Shown: positions 22,701-37,700 of the stretch, piece by piece
How the letters are laid out: every line of letters starts with the position of its first letter
How positions within the stretch are numbered: position 1 is the first letter of the stretch
Assembly: GCA_030272585.1 (NCBI GenBank)
Contig: BSYQ01000013.1
Span: forward strand, 2,542,001 to 2,606,000
Length of the DNA: 64,000 bases
Reading direction: 5' to 3'
DNA from: Bryopsis sp. KO-2023
Lineage: Eukaryota > Chlorophyta > Ulvophyceae > Bryopsidales > Bryopsidaceae
Notes under the pieces: generated by a model
Seen by the model: only the letters and a program-made list of their open reading frames with translations
Told to the model about the DNA's origin: nothing
The model's database searches: none
Position numbers and translations under genes: made by a program

Positions 22701-25700
22701 CTCGTTGGCAGAGCGTGCGGTACCCGATGACGAATCCCATGCGGCCCCCAACCACGCCTTCTTGATTCTGGGCGTGGAAGAGGATTCTGAAGATCGCCGC
22801 CCCCATCATATCAATAAGGCGCGGGCGAGTGGTTGGCGAGACCACATTTCCTCCGACCTGCCCACCACGCACACACAATGATTAACCCCGCACACACTAA
22901 CATTACCCCCTCCCCAACACCCAAACACCGCACACACACACAACAACCCCCCGCACACACACAACAGAACCCCGCACACACGTACTGCAACCCCGCACAG
23001 CTTATAGTTCTCTGTTTTTTACTCACCGTTATCCCGTCAGGCATATTTTGCCTTGACGCGAGCATCCTCATCGGGTTGCGGAGCGTCGGAACGATTTCCT
23101 GAGCCCAGTATTGGTTGATCAGCTGTTATACAAACACACATGAGGAAAAAAGTTAATTAACCAACCAGTACCCCCGCACGAAGGTCGTGGAGCCCCGCAC
23201 AGACGTCACTTAGCAAAACATTTGAGGAAGGGGTGCATATAATTTTGTGCACCGCACCTGACCTTGAGGACCCCGCACAGGACTTGCCTTACCTTGTTTA
23301 GCCACCCAAACTCTTTTTCGTTCTTGTAGCGGCGCCTGGTTTTCCCGTCCTTCACCACCTTCACTATGAGCCTCGTGTCGAGTCTGCCCGTGATGCTCTC
23401 TGCCTGGGTACTCTTGATAGATGGCAAACGAGCAGGCGTGGGAGTCGCCATAGCGACGAGCATCTCCTTCGCCGCCTCGACCACAGCCTGTACACCGCAC
23501 AAAGGCGTTACCACCCCGCACCACAGTGTGTTAACCCCGCACAGAGACACAAAAAACATGAAACACCCAACACCGCACAGAAGCACAACAGCACCGCAGA
23601 CGACAACATCCACCCCGCACACACTCACCATATCGATGGGCTCTATCACTGCATAGCCAATGGATTCCACCACATGCAGGTAGCTCTCCATATTTTGGAT
23701 GGTGGAGGCGAGGGCATCATCGATGACGTTGAATATGGGCTTGTTTATCGTCTTTGTCGACCAGAAGTGTATTTTTCTGCCTGTGAAAGTCTGAACAAAA
23801 AGACAACATAGAATTTAGAGACAACCCCGCACACGGTCCCTGTGGCCCCGCACAAATCGAGACGGAATTCCCTGTACCCCGCACAACAATTCGTAAAGCC
23901 CGCACGAATATATGGACACCCCGCACAAAAACCCTGTACCCCGCACAGCGTGAAACGTTTTACCTAACAGATCACAAGTTGTCAAACCGAGCCGCCTTTG
24001 CGAATAACAGACGTCTTCGTGGAACCAGATTTTTTCCTCACCGCCATAAGAGCCGACGCCGTAAAAGGCCTCAGTTCGCCGTACTCCTCGAGGATCTCGC
24101 GCTCCCTCCCCTCGTTGTCGCCAGTCATTTTGTTAAGCACTTCCTCAAGTGCTCCGATCTCGTTAAGGGTAAGCACAAGAAAGAAAACAATCATATTTGC
24201 AAAACGAAAGAAAGGTAGGCCGCACACACCGAGTTCACCAGGGTTCTCGAGCTCGATTGCCCCGCATGAAGCGCCAGGGGTGGGTTACATTATTTATAAA
24301 CTAATTAGTGTGACTTGCGTAATGTGGGCTGCTTTAGTTTCTGTCCCATTCTGTCTCACCTGTTGTTTCCTTGCCGTTAGCGTTAAAGATGCCCAAGCCC
24401 GTGAGCTACGCCACCTTGAAGAGACACCTGCAAACTGAAGACCCCTGCTGCCCAGCATGTGGACAGCGAATCGGCAGCAACAGTTCCTGGAAGAGACATA
24501 AGGGCGACGGTGGAACTTGCCCGAACAAGGATCGGCTTGACAGGGGGCTGCTCGAGATTGCTGCAGGTAAGTCATAACCTGGGAAATATGTTTTTTTCGC
24601 TTCCTTTCCAACCTGGGAAATATGTTTTTTTCGCTTCCTTTTCACACCTGACGCGCGTGCGGTGCCCCGACAGCGCTTGACGGCGGCGCGCAGCCGGCAC
24701 AGAACCCGATGCACCCCGCACAGAACACGATGGACCCCGCAGGGCCATCCGTGGTGCACGCACAGAATACGGTGGACCCCGCAGGACCATCCGTGGTGCA
24801 CGCACAGAATACGGTGGACCCCGCAGGACCATCCGTGGTGCACGGACAGGATGGGGATGCGGCTCTTTTCGAAGACGGCTTTGCTGATGACATTCCTGAT
24901 GATTTTGCTGATGAACATGTTGAGGAGGTGGATGAAGAGGAGGTGGATGAAGAGGAGGTGGAGGAAGAGGAGGAGGAGGAAGAGGAGGTGGAGGAAGAGG
25001 AGGAGGAGGAAGAGGAGGAGGAGGGAGAGGAGGAGGAGGGAGAGGAAGGGGAACAGGGAGACGACGACGAGGAGGAGTTCGACGTACAGGGAAACGCCGT
25101 CCTCAGGCAGCCCCTGTACGCCACATGCACGATGTCCCTTGTCCAGGTACGTGTGCGGCGCATTCTGACTCCTGTGCGGTGTTACGTGACAGCCCCGCAC
25201 AGAGGGACTGGGACCCCTTCACAGGCAACCAGAACCCCCCCCAGAAGTCATTTTACCCTCTTCCCTTCCTTTTGCTTTTCTAACCCTTCTAACCTTTTGT
25301 TTTAGGTGATGATAGTCCTTTGGCATCTGAAAGTCCAGTCGGGAATGACACGGGAGGTATTCGAGACACTCCTGAGGTTGATGGCCGCGGTACTCCCGAA
25401 GCCCAACTCCTTACCGACGACTTTCGCATCGTTCAAGGGGCTGATGAAGGTGCGCCACCTGAAGAAGCAGACCTACCTGATGTGCCAGAAGGGTTGCCGA
25501 GCCTACAAGGAGAAAAGGTGAGAGGAAGATCTGTGCGGCGTTAAAGCACCTCTGTGCGGGGCTGTAATGTCGTTGTGCCGGGTGAGGCTGATTAGGCTGT
25601 TGCAAGTGCTTGTGGGTCAGGGGGCTTCTGACCGGGGTGAATCAAGCCCTGTGCGGGGTATAAATGCCGCTGTGCCGGGTGAGGCTTTAGCAGGAAAATA

Positions 25701-28700
25701 ACAAAGAAAAAAAGGAAAAAAAAGGGAACCCACAAAATTCAGAGTGTAGCGGGACTCGAACCCACCACCAACAAAGCTGCAATCACGCGCTCTAACAACG
25801 TAGACCAAGCGAACACAATATCTTTGAATCTAAACGCTCCCTAACCCCCTTTAGCGTTATAATGCCTAATTAGGGGATAAGTCACAAACACTTAAGCACA
25901 CACACACCAATTGTGCTCTGGGGGAATCGAACCCTCGACCGCACCGCCTAAGGTTATTCACCTTATCGGTGGAGCACCCTAAGCCACAATACTTCACCGA
26001 TGTTAAGTTATTTTGTAACACTATTTTTATTTTATTTTACGGAATTGCCAAAAGATTAAGGGATATCATTGCAACACCCAATGTAAGGATTCTACAGTTC
26101 AGGGGAACTGTCAGATCCTCAGTTCAGAGAACTGGCAGACCTGCAGTTCAGGGGAACTGACAGGCCTGCAGTTCTAGGGAACCAGCAATGCTGCAGCCGG
26201 TTTGCTGCAGCAGGGCGGAACCCTTAGATCTGTGAATGGGGGCTGACAGCTCAGCAGACGCTTTTCTGCAGGGCTGGCAGCTCAGAAGGTTTCAGACAGG
26301 GGACCTGACACTGAGGCAGACTGTCAGGTCATGTTGATGGATAGGACCTTGAACGATCAGTTTGGATCAGAGGTGCAGCCTAGGGTATTTGGGCAGCACC
26401 TCAGGGTATTCTTGTAACTCGATTTTGGGGTTGAACACTCTCTCTCTCCCGCTCTCTCGTGTCAGAACTTGTTGCAGCCTTCTAGGCTGTTGTTTCAGGC
26501 TGGCAGACTGCTTCAGAGTCGCAGTCGCAGTGCAGTCTTTACATTGGTTTCGGAGCTCAGGGCTGGCGACAAGATCGCAGCGTTCCTGAAAGGCTTCAGG
26601 AGGAAGCAAAGGGGAGAACGAAGTTCTGGTGAAAGGTAGCGCAGGCAGGCGCAGCTTTCAAAGGAGAGGTCGCAGAAAGGTTCAGCGCAGATAGGCGCAG
26701 CTTTCAGAGAGATCCCAGAAAGGTTTGGCGCAGGCAGGCGCAGCTTTCTAAAAGGTCGAAATCGCAGTACTGCCTGAGTGCAGGTTTGACTAGGCGCAGC
26801 GGCGCAGGGTCTAGAAGACGCAGGTTTTGCGCAAGGCTTCTTGGTTAGTCGGAATTAGCCGGTGTTGTAGTGGCTTTCTGCAGAAGTGTGCTGCATGAGT
26901 TTTGGGAAACCTGTGACAGTGGAGAGTAGTGGAAGTGAAGCAGAATCAGACGTAGAGACTGTTATCCAGTGTGAGGCAGAGTTTCAGGGAAACCTGCCAC
27001 CTGATCTGTTTACTTTCTCAGGGGACTGGGTTTCAGCCCCTTTCAGGTTACCCAGACCAGTGCAGGTTTTTGGTCCGGTGAGACACCCGTTGGCAGTGAT
27101 ACCGCCACCTCCTCTCAGAGCGCCTCCTCACGGCCACAGGAAGGCAGAACGCAGTGGAAACATTATCAGATACTACGACTGCTTTGATCCTGAGTGTCCT
27201 ATTTACAGATCGCAGAGGGCAACGCAGGAAAGACGTGAGCGGAACAGGAGGAATGTCAGGCACAGACGAGCACCCGCAGATGGGAACGCCAGCCCCAGAT
27301 CCGTTCGATCTTCAGGGTCTGAGGCGGGGCATGGCAGAGATGCAGGAAGAGATCCTGCACCTGAGGCAGGTCGCCGCTAATGTCAACGCGCAGATGGACG
27401 ATGCAGTCCGGCACGCAGTACGGACTAGGTTGGCCGAGCAGCATCCGCCGGCAGCTCTGGGTAAAGCAAGGGCAAAAGGCCCTGACTCCTGGTATGGTGA
27501 TCCACAGGATGTTCCTCTGAACGAGTGGCAGGTTCAGTTGCAGACATATTATGATCTGACTGCAACCAGAGACAGGGAACAGCAGGTTTTGGTGGCTGCA
27601 GGCTGTTTAAGAGGTGCTGCAGGAACATGGTGGAGAAGTCGTTACGAAGAGGCAATGGCAGGCCAGAGGGCTTTGCCTACAGATCTGACCGCACTAGTCG
27701 CAGATCTCAGACGGCAGTTCGGCAAGACCAACGAGAACAAGGACTTCAGACGTGAATGGTCACGCCTGAAGCAGGGTCGAATGTCTGTCGCAGAATATGT
27801 GCACGATTTTCGCAGGCTCATGTTGCAGATCAACGACAGCAATGCTGGGGAGCAGCTGTTTCGTTTCATAGAAGGTCTGAATGATCGTTTGCGCACTAAG
27901 GTTGAAATGGAAGATCCTGCAGATTTGGAGCGTGCAATAGCACTTGCCGCTACATGGGAAGGACCTCTGGAGATATACCGCAGAGAAGGACGCAGAGGCC
28001 GCAGTCCCAGAGGCAGGCGTGAAAGTTCACGCAGGGACAGGTCCCAAAGCAGGGGACGATCCCAGAGCAGAGGACGCTCGCAGAGCAGAGGCAGGTCTCA
28101 GAGTTTCAACCGTGGCAGATTTGACGATCGGCAGACACCGCGTTATATTCCCCAATCAGGTGACCGCATGGAGGTTGATGGCCTCCAGCGAAACCGTGTG
28201 GGTTTTGACGACGGCAAACGCCGTGACGCAAGTCGCAGCAAGAGCAGGGGACGCAGTGGCAGTCCTCGCAGACAGAGGCGAAAGTCTGGAGAAAGTTCGT
28301 CAGCAGGCAGAAGCAGAATGGACGCAGGTCGCGCTGCAGCAAATGTGCGGTGCTACAACTGCGACAAGTTGGGCCATTTTGCTGTTGATTGTCAGGAAAA
28401 CTGAGCAGGCTGGAGTCTGGAGAGACTGCCAGCCGTGGAGAAGAGAAGCAGGAGGACAGAAGTGGAGTGTGGGAAGGTCGGCGTAGCCACCCACACAAGG
28501 TGTTACCTCAGGGGAGGGTAGCCTATGGGCGTGGAGTCCATTCTAAGGTTGATGAGCCGTGTGTAGCCGTAACCGAGGAGAAGTGTGTAAGATTCATGGA
28601 TGGAATTTCTGCAGGTGGTGGTCCAGGCAGGGACACCGGTGCAGGGAATTCTGGAGGCCTTAGGGAGAAGGTGAGCAATACTGCAAGTGGTCTGCCGAAG

Positions 28701-31700
28701 TTGGGGAGGCTTGCAGTTTGTTTGAAGAGTGCAATGGTAGATGCTGGGCGCGGAGTCGCAGCATCTGCAGATGTTTCAGAGAAGGATTCTGAAGGTGTAG
28801 TGCAGGAGGCACTGACACCTGCAGGGTCATGGAGTGAGATTGAGGGGGTTGATGTGCCTACGGTAGCCACAACTACTCAATTCTCAGAGGCAGTAGGTGC
28901 AGGGCCAGGCGGGGCCACACCTGACCTGCATGATTTTTCAGTGCATGTTGGTGCTGCTGGTGATCTGAGGGCAGACACCGCAGACCTGTTTTCAGTGAGA
29001 GAGGAATCTGGGCTGGGCAGACCTAATGAAGTTTGCTTTAAAGGATATAGCTTGGATGAACCCCCACTTTTGAAGTTGAGAGGAGTCCATGGGGGGACTC
29101 AGGGAATGTTGAAGACCACAGGGTTTGTGGCAGATTGTTTTGCTAGAATTTTGATAGATAGTGGTGCAACCGACAATTTTGTTTCGAAAGATTGGTTGCA
29201 GGAAAACAGCATACAGACACAACACTCTGAGGCAGTTTCTGAAGTTCAGTTGGCAGATGGCAGGACTTCGGAAAAGGTAGAAAAAGAACTGCAGGCCAGT
29301 GTCAAGATGGGGAGGTTTGTGTCTGAAGAAAAGATGTATGCAGTAACACTGGGCAGATATGACCTGGTGCTGGGTATGTCTTGGTTGATCAAACATAACC
29401 CCACCATAGATTGGCAGGAAAAGATAGTGGCTTTGCAGGGGCCTCAGGGTAGAGTCGTTAAACTTAGAATGCAAACGGGCAGATTGGAAGATTGCAGTAC
29501 AGCAGATTTGGACCTCATGTCTGCACATGAGGTAGCTCGGGCAGCTCGCAAGGGCCTGCCGATGTACCTATTGAATTTACGGGAAGTAAATAATGGATGT
29601 TCAATAAATGGTTTGGAAAGTACTGATGCAGTGAGAGGCAGTGAACCAGAAACCTTGTCAGAGGAACAGAAAGAGGCAGTTGAGCTAGAAAAACAGATCA
29701 GAAAGGAGTTTCAGGATTTGTTTAAAGAGGAACTGCCGCAGGAATTGCCTCCTGACAGGGGTGTGAACCACAAGATTGAATTGGTAGAAGGGGCAGAACC
29801 AGTGAAAAAGGGGCTTTATAGAGCCAGTTTTGCAGAAAGAGAAGAATTGAAGAAACAGTTGGCAGAGTTACTGAAGCAGGGTTTTATCAGACCTAGCAAG
29901 TCACCCTGGGGTTCACCAATTTTGTTTGTTCCTAAGAAGAACGGAAAGCTTAGGATGTGCGTAGACTTTCGGGCACTTAACAAACTAACGGTGAAGAACA
30001 GGTACCCTATCCCAAGGATAGAGGAATTGCTGGATCAGATTCAGGGAGCTCGCTGCTTCAGCAAAATTGATCTCTGCGCAGGCTACCATCAGGTGCGGTT
30101 GGACCCTGCAGACTGTGAGAAAACGGCCTTCCGCACCAGGTATGGCCTCTACGAGTACATTGTTCTTCCTTTTGGGCTGACAAATGCTCCTGCCACCTTC
30201 ATGAACACAATGAATCATGTGTTACATGATTTTCTGGATGCCTTCTGCATCGTTTACTTAGATGACATCTTGATTTTTAGCAAGAGTTGGGCAGAACACA
30301 AGGTTCACTTGAAAAAGGTGATGCAGAGATTGAGGGAGCAAAAATTATATGCTTCAGCTTCCAAATGTGAAATCTGCAAGGAGCAAGTTGAGTTTCTGGG
30401 GCATGAGTTGAGTGCTGCAGGAGTACAGGTGTTGCAGAGTAAGGTGCAGGTCATCAGGGACTGGCCACCTTTGACTTCAGTGAAGGATCTCAGGTCATTT
30501 CTGGGATTGGCAAACTATTACAGAAGATTCATCAAGGATTTTTCTGCAAGAGCCAAACCACTCACTGCTCTATTGAAAAAGGAGGCAGTGTGGAAATGGA
30601 CTGAGGCAGAAGCTGCAGCAATGCAGGATGTCAAGGAGGCGTTAATGTCTGCACCAGTGCTTTTGGTGCCTGACCCAAGTCTGAGATTCGAGGTGATCAC
30701 AGATGCCTCAGACTATGCTATTGGAGCAGTCCTAACACAGGACCAGGGGCAGGGTCAGCAACCAGTGGCATATGAAAGCAGGAAACTGCAACCGGCAGAG
30801 CTCAACTATGCGACTCATGAAAAGGAGCTGTTGGCTGTGGTGCATGCTCTGAAAGTGTGGAGGCACTACTTGGATGCTCAGGAGTTCACCGTGCACACCG
30901 ATCATGCACCTCTAAAATTTTTGCACACCCAGCCTCACCTGTCACAGAGGCAGGCAAGATGGATGGAAACTCTGCAATCCTTCAAGTTCGAGATCAAGTA
31001 CCGGCCAGGCAGAGACAATGTGGTGGCAGATGCGTTGAGCAGGGCCACACATCAGGCAGAGGAACATGGTCCTCAGCTGAATGCAAGGATAAGGTTGACA
31101 GCAGATCGGGAATTTCAGCAGGCAGTGCTGGCAGCTTACAAGAAGGATCCATTGTGTTGGCAGCTGATTGGAGCACCTTCCAGACCTCCACATGTGAAAT
31201 GGGATGGTCTGAAACTTTGGAGACATGTTGGTCATTCCTGGAAATGGTGGATACCTGAAGCAGATGGGCTCAGGGAAAAGATACTGCATGCTTGCCATGA
31301 GTCTGCATTGGCAGGACATCTGGGCAGGAGGAAGACCCTGCACAGGGTTCAGCAGTATTACTTCTGGCCACTCATTTCAGGATCTGTGCAGAAGTATGTG
31401 AGGAATTGCATTCCCTGCCAACGAAACAAGGCCTCTACTCAGAAGCCTTTGGGTAAGCTGCAGCCCTTGCCAATTCCAGATGGCAGGTGGACTAGTGTTT
31501 CATTGGACTTTGTTGGACCTTTGCCAAGGACTCAGAAGGGGTCTGTAACGACTCTGCCCTGCAGATCGCTTTTTCTGCTTCAATCCACTGAAGACTGCGA
31601 CCCTGCCGGTCTGCCAGTCTGAACTGCCGTTCTATTGAACGACCATGGGAGAGACACTTGAACCTAGCAAGGTTCAAGGGCGAGATCAGGTTCCAAACTA

Positions 31701-34700
31701 AGGTTAGGTTAAGTTACAAGAATGTCCAAGCCCCAACAACTTATACCGTTTCTTCCAACCCTGATCCAAACTGATCCTAAGCCATAACATCAGTCTGCAT
31801 CAGTGTTGCAGACCATCAAACTACCAAGTTCCTTTCAGTCCCCTTTCATGACATGCAGCCTCAGACACCTTGCACGGTACTGCGGTCCTGAGTCTGCCAC
31901 CTAAGACCTTCTAGAACCTTGTGCCTGCCAGCTCTGCAGCCCACGTTCTGCAGCGCTGTCAGCACCTGTCTGTCGTCAGCCAACCTGTCCGCCCGACTAC
32001 TCTGCCACTTCGTCAGTCTACCAATCTGCTGACTACCAGTCTATCAGTCTGCAGGTCTAAAGGACCTGAACCATTCTTGCTTCTGCAGAATCATAGCAGT
32101 CAACCTGCAGCCTAATCTGTCAGCCCAATCACTGCCAGTCTGCAAGCCTGCAGGTCTGCCTGAATCTCCTTTGATTCTGCCGAACCCTTACATTCCTCCC
32201 CATCTAGTTGGCAGTAGTCCCTTACTGCCCTAAGAGAACGATAACAACCTTGTCCCTTGGATTTCAAATACCCAAAGGAACCTCTGCCTCAAAGTTCAGT
32301 TTGAAAAGTTGCTATCCCATCTTGTCAACTACCAAACACCTTTTGGAAGGACTGACCAACTGAAAATATCCTTTCGAAAAATATATGCTTCTTTCTCAAC
32401 ATTCTGGAGCATACCTCTGAATTGCCTAGAAAAACTACTCAGAAAAATCCCAATAACACAAATAAGAAAACCGAAGAACTTCCCTTTCGGAATTGTAATG
32501 TGCTACTGAACAAAATTCAATTCCTTTCCGCAGCCTATAAACTCCATAGATTTTAGTATTGACTATTTGAGAAGCCAACAGAAAAATAGCAAAAATCTGC
32601 TGCAGCTTTTAGAGTCTCAGCAATTCACCTTTCTGCTCAAATATCGTTTTTCAATGATAAAAGAAAGACACCAAATATTTTTCAACTACCAAAACTTCTG
32701 AAACTTCATGTTGTTCCTTAATTTCTAACTCAACATTTGCATATTGAAAACCTGCAAACTGCCACCACTGTCTGCAAATTATCTCTGCAACTATTGCCAC
32801 AGTCTGCAACCCTGCAAACTGGTACTACCACAATCCAGAACTCTACAAACTGTTGCTGCCAAAATTCGCAACTCAGCAAAATGCCACTTTCACAATATGC
32901 AAACTGTCTTGGAGTAAAGAAGAAGGTTGAATGACTGAAGTTCTGTCTCCCAAAAGAAGTTTCCAACCTTTTGAAAACCAAGAGATCACCAGTCACTCCA
33001 GCAGCTCCTCAGAGTTGAAGCTCCTTGCTGCCTAGTGAGTTGCCACATGTCTCCACCAAGTTAGCCTTCCGCATAGCAATGAAAAGCGAGCGATAGGATC
33101 TTGCAACAACAAGTCTCCAGATGTTCTTCAATGAAGAAGTGAGCTTGCTCATCAATTTTTCCCTGAAGCATGCTCCCTTCTGTTCCTGCTTCCTCTCTCC
33201 TGAGTCATGAATGTTCAGAGTACCTACAGATTGATTCCCGAGTTCTTCCATGCCTTCTCCGGTTTTCCCATATATGAATCTATACAAACCAGAGTATATG
33301 AAAACCCAGAAACTCCACTTGGCCTATCCTGACTTAATGAAATCAACCCTTTCTTTCAACCAACAAGACTTCACTCAGTGACATTTCCTTTTTCTTTTGA
33401 ACTCTGCTGCTCAAATAAATATCCTACAACTGAGTGCTGAAAGAATCCATACCAATGTACCCTCTGAAATTCAGTAACCTCAAGTGAGCACCAATCCAAC
33501 TGACTCAATCAATGGTCCTGCAAACTTCTGTAAATTCCAAACCAACTAAATCCACAGCAAAATATGTGTCACGTACCAGAATATTTCAGTCCACCAGAAA
33601 CACCCTTGCTAGACTGCAAATGTTTTAATTCTGCATCGTCCCAAAGTAGTGAACTATGCCTAGTTGCCTAATCCACTCTGCAAGAATAGTAGAACTGAAA
33701 ACACATATTTACTGACCACCAAGATATTGCAAACACTATCCATCAACTCCCATCAGCTCTGAAAGAGTACTACTAACAACCTCTTCCTTTCCTTAGAACC
33801 TTGATGAAGATGTGTGTCTCTTTGCAACACCTACTGAAATAAGTGCAATGTTGGAAAAACAAAAATGAAACGCATCGGTTGAACCGAGGCCCCCTCCCCA
33901 TCTGAAATGGAGCTTGTCCTCAAGCAACCATGCAACCATGCAAAACCATATCACTGTACCAGCTACAGAAAGTTGAGCTGTTCGGAGCAGCCAAAATAAC
34001 CCCAAACAACTGAACAAACTACTTCAGAAAACAAGCCTGAAAAACTGAAGGCCTGAATTTGCTCTGCCAAAGTCAGAAAAATCTGCTGCCCCAGATTGTA
34101 ACCAAATGTTCAGTTCTCAATCTTTCTGATATAGTTTGTCCACACAAATATACACCAATCATACCACCAAAGATCAAGGCTATTTCTGTTCCATTGATCC
34201 GAAAAGAAATAGAAAATAAAGAAAAGACAGAAAATTTTGCAGCCCTGCAAAGGGTACCTGCAGCTATTAGGTTCTGCACCTACAATGTATCAACTGCCCA
34301 TAACAAATTTCCAGATCACCTGCAAAAATTTTCACAGTCCCTTATGTTTCTTTGTATGTAAAGCTGAACCTGACCATTGAATGTCATAACCTTCAGCTCC
34401 TGATCTTTGACACCATGCTATCCATGCATCAAGTTCAAACACTAACCCATTGTGTTTACTAGTACATCGTCATGAAATAAAAGAGCTGCCAACTCATGAT
34501 ACTTCATGCTAACCTCTGCAACAATCTCAAGAAGAAATCCACCTGGAAATCTGAATCCTGAAAATTCGAGAAAACCTCTCTTTTCTTCTCTACCTCTGCG
34601 GATTTCCACTGACTCAAACACCAAATCAGAGATAGATCTTCAGAAACTCTTTGTATTTCTTAGAATCTGAAAATCTTTTTTTTACTTTTCCTTCTGAGCT

Positions 34701-37700
34701 TTATATTTCTCACTATTTCTCCATGTAGTCAAAGAAATCAGAAATATACACTTCACGCCTGATTTTCTTTCTTGATCTCCTGAAAATCTGCAGCTCAAAC
34801 CAGATCTAATGTATCGAATCAAAATAAAGCATTTTCCAGATTTCAGTCACTGCCAATTAAGTCCAAAAGTGACTGCAACAATACCAACTTCTGTCACTGA
34901 AAATTGCTATCTCTGATGCAGTTTGACACAACCATATCTTTCACAGGGAACCCTGAATTTCCCTCAGAAAATTTTCAGCTCAACAACCAGTCTATGGACC
35001 TGTAAAATAGAAATCAGAGTCCTCCTTTCAAGCAAAAACTGCAACTCCATCTGCAGTCTGAAATAGAGCCCAAATCTCTTATTTTCAAGCCTTTCAAATG
35101 TTGTAATTCTGCCACTGATTTGCCAAACTAATTTCCATCAACAAAACTGAAATGAAAACTCTTCTGTAGGTTTCTGTATCTGCACATTTTAATTAGCCAT
35201 ACTCAAGTGGCGACAAATACTAACACCACGAAGATAAATCTCACAATGCATCAGATATTTTTTCTCTAAACCAATACTCTGATCCTCTTTCCTCTAGAGC
35301 TGAGGTCTCTTCACACTCTGCAACTCCTAGAAAAGATCATTGTATTTTCCTTCGACTCAACTACATTCCTTCATCAATCTGAAAAGGTGATATCAGATGC
35401 AGTTCACATGTTACTGCATCCACTGAAAATTTCTCTAGCCAATTTCAGAACCCCAGCTAGCTTCCAGTTTATAGGCAAGATGTAGATATTCCAATTCTAC
35501 ATCCCTACCTATCGATATACGATTTTCTCCACGTCACGAAATCACCGACAATAAAAATTCAGTTCCTTCTCAAAACATCAATCGCACGCCGTACACAATC
35601 TGCCTGGCATGTATTCTCATTTCAGCCGCACGCCGCACACGGCCTGCCTGGCATGTACACTTCACTTCCATAGAACGAAGTTTGGACTATGTCCTTGAAA
35701 GTAGACTTCATTAGGTCTACCCAGCCCATAACTTCTCGCTCACCAAATCAAGTCTGATGTGCCTGCAGAACACCATCAGAATCGACATACACTGAAAAAT
35801 CATGCAGGTCAGGTGCGACCCCACATGGCCCTACACCCCCTGCCTCCGAGACCTGAGAGGTGGTGGCTCCACTCGGCCGACCAGCCTCCTCATTCCCTGA
35901 AACCTCCTTAAAAATTCCAGCAGATGCTACTGCCCTTGCGGCAACACCCACTAATTCATCCACTGACCTACTCGCGAGAGACTCTGCCCCCATCAGAGTA
36001 CCCGCCAATTCATCCACTGACCTACTTGCGAGAGACTCTGCCTCCATCAGAGTGCTCGCCAATTCATCCACTGACCTACTTGCGAGAGACTCTGCCTCCA
36101 TCAGAGTGCCCGCCAATTCATCCACTGACCTACTTGCGAGAGACTCTGCCTCCATCAGAGTGCCCGCCAATTCGTTAACTGCGCAGTCTGCAAGTCCCCT
36201 GGGGGACCGTCCCCCTCGTCGCCTAGCGGGCCACCTGCAGCACTGCTCACCTTCTCCTCAAGGCCTCCAGAATTTCCTGCACCAGTGTCCTTGCCCGGAC
36301 CACCACCTGCAGAAATTCCATCCTCCAGACTTACTTCTCCGTGTTGCGGCTGCACCGGCACTCCAACTACGGAATGGACTCCGCGCCCATAGGCTACCCT
36401 CCCCTGAGGTAACACCCTGTGTGAGTGGCTACGCCGGCCTTCTCACACTCCACTTCTGTCCTCTTTCGCCTCTTTTCTCACTCCTGCAAGTCCTCCCTGG
36501 ACTTCCTCTTCCTTCAAAACTTGGGGCTGAGCAACTTTCTTGAGGGATGTTGATCTTAGCTTCCCCGCTCAGTTGTCCTACATGGGTGTATGCTTCACAT
36601 GGCACTCCACTCATGCACCATCTCCTCAGATGTAGCTACACATGGCTTTGCATCTGCAAGAGATATCTGCAAGTCTTGCTCTCCTTTTCTCACTTCACAA
36701 CCCATAAGCACCACCTGGTGCTTTCACCTTAAACTCTCTTTTTTTTTTTTAACTTGTACTCTTCTCGTAAAAAGCACCTGACTACAATGTGGCTGCAAAA
36801 AGAATATAAAACCTGCCACATTCAACTTCCTTTCTTTTCCTCCTATTTTACTTTAATAAATCAGCAAAATACTGAGTGCACCTCTTTCTTTTGTCACAAC
36901 GAACCACTAAGTACATTATGGCAGTCCAAACACAAAATCTGCCACAGTTTCTTTGTGTAAAGAATGCATGAAAACTTCAGGTGACTCCAGCATATCACTA
37001 ATATACTTTCTATCGCCAACAGGATAGAAACTCTACCAAAATAACTATCAGAAATGTACTCCCTTTGAAAATCAGCAACCACTCTGCATCCAAATGAAAA
37101 AGGAAGAACAGAACTATACCAAACAAGCAAAGAAAACTTCTCTTTTGTTCAGCCATCTGCCCTTTAGACTGCTGCCCTTTTTCTGTGCCTCAAGAGTACT
37201 ACTGCTAGTTCAATAACTGACCTGAAATTTTCTGGAAACCTGAATAAACTTCCAGAATGAGATATATCCTGAAAACCTATTTTCCAACACCTCAAAGACA
37301 AATAACCAAGAGTGTAACCAGAAATTTCTTTTCTCTAAGACCAAGCTTCTTCAACCAACTCTGCTACCACCAAAGTCTTGTTGAAATAAAAACCTAGTAC
37401 CGAGAAAATGCTGCCATCAACCAAAGAAAATACCCTCTTAATCAATGGGTAGGATGTGGCTGCTTTATCACTTCAACCTCCCCATCTGATTTCTTTTCTC
37501 TTTGAAAGACAATCAGTATTTTCGAACAGCTTAATTTCCAGAACTCCCCTAGACTACCTTTGAAAATTCAGTCTCTAACAATACTACCACAATTGAGTAT
37601 TGTTCCCTTCCAGAAAATTCTCTAATCACTAGCAAATGTTTTCTGCTCAATAAGGGGCATCCTTTAACAAAATAATTTGCCCTCATAGCAATGTATCCGA

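Noticed and set aside
24406-25200. 264-codon minus-strand frame
   Set aside because: It is the antisense of the Glu-rich tract in transposase exon 2; Leu-rich only because GAG/GAA reads CTC/TTC backwards.
31543-31622. C-terminal end of the chromovirus Pol frame after VGPLPRTQKGS
   Set aside because: These residues come from the inserted LTR; the true protein resumes at 40742.
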